Source of the DNA: Oleiagrimonas sp035690885
GTDB taxonomy: Bacteria; Pseudomonadota; Gammaproteobacteria; Xanthomonadales; Rhodanobacteraceae
Reading direction: 5' to 3'
DNA length: 5,366 nt
Assembly (NCBI GenBank): GCA_035690885.1
Contig: DASSKC010000157.1
Span: 1 to 5,366, forward strand
Both the position numbers and the translations under genes were made by a program. A model generated the notes under the pieces. It ran no database searches. It saw only the letters and a program-made list of their open reading frames with translations, and was not told the DNA's origin. Shown here one piece after another: positions 4,695-5,366 of the stretch; within the stretch, counting starts at the first letter, position 1; every line of letters begins with the position of its first letter.

Positions 4695-5366
4695 TCAGCT
4701 CGACGGCGTCCAATGGCGCAGGGCATAGCCGCTCAGGATTCGCTCCACGGCCTTGGGCTTCTCCAGTTCCGGTACGTGCCCGCAGCCGTTGATGACGGTG
4801 ACGCTGATGCTCGGCGCATTGACCAGACCGTTGCGCAGGTTGTCGAGCGCGGACGGATCGACCACGCGATCGTCTGCGCACCAGATGGCCAGCACCGGCA
4901 TGGTCAGCTGGTCCAGGCGTGAATCGAGAATGCCGTACTGATCGGGTTGGCGCAGGCGATCGAATACGCGTTGCAGAAAATCGCGGTTGGCCTGGTTGCG
5001 ATCGGCAAGCACGTCGATGAAGCGTCCCGGCAACTCCGGCGGCTGGTCGAACAGCAACTTGGCCATGCGTTCGTAGCCGGCACGATCATCGAAGATCAGC
5101 GGATTGTTGCCGGCCAGAGCGGCCTTGGCGAAGGCATTTTCCTTGAATTTCAGGCCGAAACTGTCCATCAGCACCAGACTGCCCACGGCGTCCGGATGCT
5201 CGGATGCATAATACCCGGCGATCGCGCCACCCATGGAGTGACCGACCAGCATTTCGTGCTTGAGCCCCAGGGTGTGCAAAAACGCGTACAGGCGTTCGGC
5301 CTGCGCCGGGATGCCATATCGCGCATCCTTCAAACGCGTGGAATCGCCCCAGCCGGGCAGGTCCGG
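4695..5366 (-). CDS. Alpha/beta hydrolase fold protein, N-terminus beyond the window
   Basis: The 3' 223 codons of an alpha/beta hydrolase. The frame stays open to the right edge and the edge residues PDLPGWGDS are the conserved loop that normally sits before the nucleophile elbow. The true start is therefore outside the window, and the in-frame TTG at 5333 is internal. The nucleophile elbow GHSMGG carries catalytic Ser44 (numbered from the first visible residue). The acid is probably Asp166 in IWCADDRVVDP, and the base His197 lies in GCGHVPELEKP. The triad is complete, so the enzyme is expected to be active on an ester, lactone or C-C bond, but the substrate cannot be inferred. A cap region lies between about residues 80 and 150 and includes LPGRFIDVLADRNQANRDFL. 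Only the N-terminal strand block, perhaps 60-100 residues including any signal peptide, is missing. It converges with the DUF1905/OmdA gene. Confidence 0.93.
   Translation of the reverse strand, partial: PDLPGWGDSTRLKDARYGIPAQAERLYAFLHTLGLKHEMLVGHSMGGAIAGYYASEHPDAVGSLVLMDSFGLKFKENAFAKAALAGNNPLIFDDRAGYERMAKLLFDQPPELPGRFIDVLADRNQANRDFLQRVFDRLRQPDQYGILDSRLDQLTMPVLAIWCADDRVVDPSALDNLRNGLVNAPSISVTVINGCGHVPELEKPKAVERILSGYALRHWTPSS

Noticed and set aside
5331..5333. TTG as start of the alpha/beta hydrolase
   Set aside because: The frame continues upstream to the window edge and encodes the conserved PDLPGWGDS loop, so this codon is an internal Leu.

Overview
The window is GC-rich, gene-dense DNA with strongly G/C-biased third codon positions and short intergenic gaps. 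Together with the protein set (BCCT carrier, Gram-negative-style exported binding protein, YgeA-like racemase, DUF1905/OmdA protein), this suggests a high-GC Gram-negative proteobacterium. A gammaproteobacterium of the Rhodanobacteraceae/Xanthomonadaceae kind is my best guess, but nothing in the window proves the taxon. I see no rRNA, tRNA, CRISPR array, insertion sequence or phage gene.

Layout, left to right. (i) Positions 1-68 (+) hold the probable last 21 codons of an unidentified gene. It is followed after 2 bp by an aspartate/glutamate racemase-family gene (71-796, +). (ii) Converging on it is a three-gene minus-strand cluster that reads right to left: an OpuAC-type quaternary-ammonium (glycine betaine-like) binding protein (3946-3014), a BCCT-family secondary transporter with a complete betaine-type aromatic box (2952-1342), and an Hsp20 small heat-shock protein (1297-854). 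The gaps are 61 and 44 bp and each gene has its own Shine-Dalgarno sequence. (iii) A 178-bp divergent intergenic region (3947-4124) separates this cluster from a plus-strand DUF1905 + OmdA two-domain protein (4125-4676). It carries a promoter candidate in each direction and a repeated TCGAG(TC)TAGAC element. (iv) Converging on that gene is an alpha/beta hydrolase (4695-5366, -), whose 5' end lies beyond the right edge.

How they fit together. The minus-strand cluster looks like an osmotic/protein-stress module: capture of a compatible solute outside the membrane, import by a carrier, and a holdase chaperone against aggregation. Its odd point is that the binding protein belongs to the ABC-importer world, yet its neighbour is a BCCT carrier and no ABC ATPase or permease is present in the window. 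Either the binding protein serves ABC components encoded elsewhere, or it works with the BCCT protein, which would be a new arrangement. This is the most interesting feature here. The rest is ordinary chromosomal housekeeping or accessory metabolism. Long open frames antisense to the transporter and the binding protein are composition shadows.
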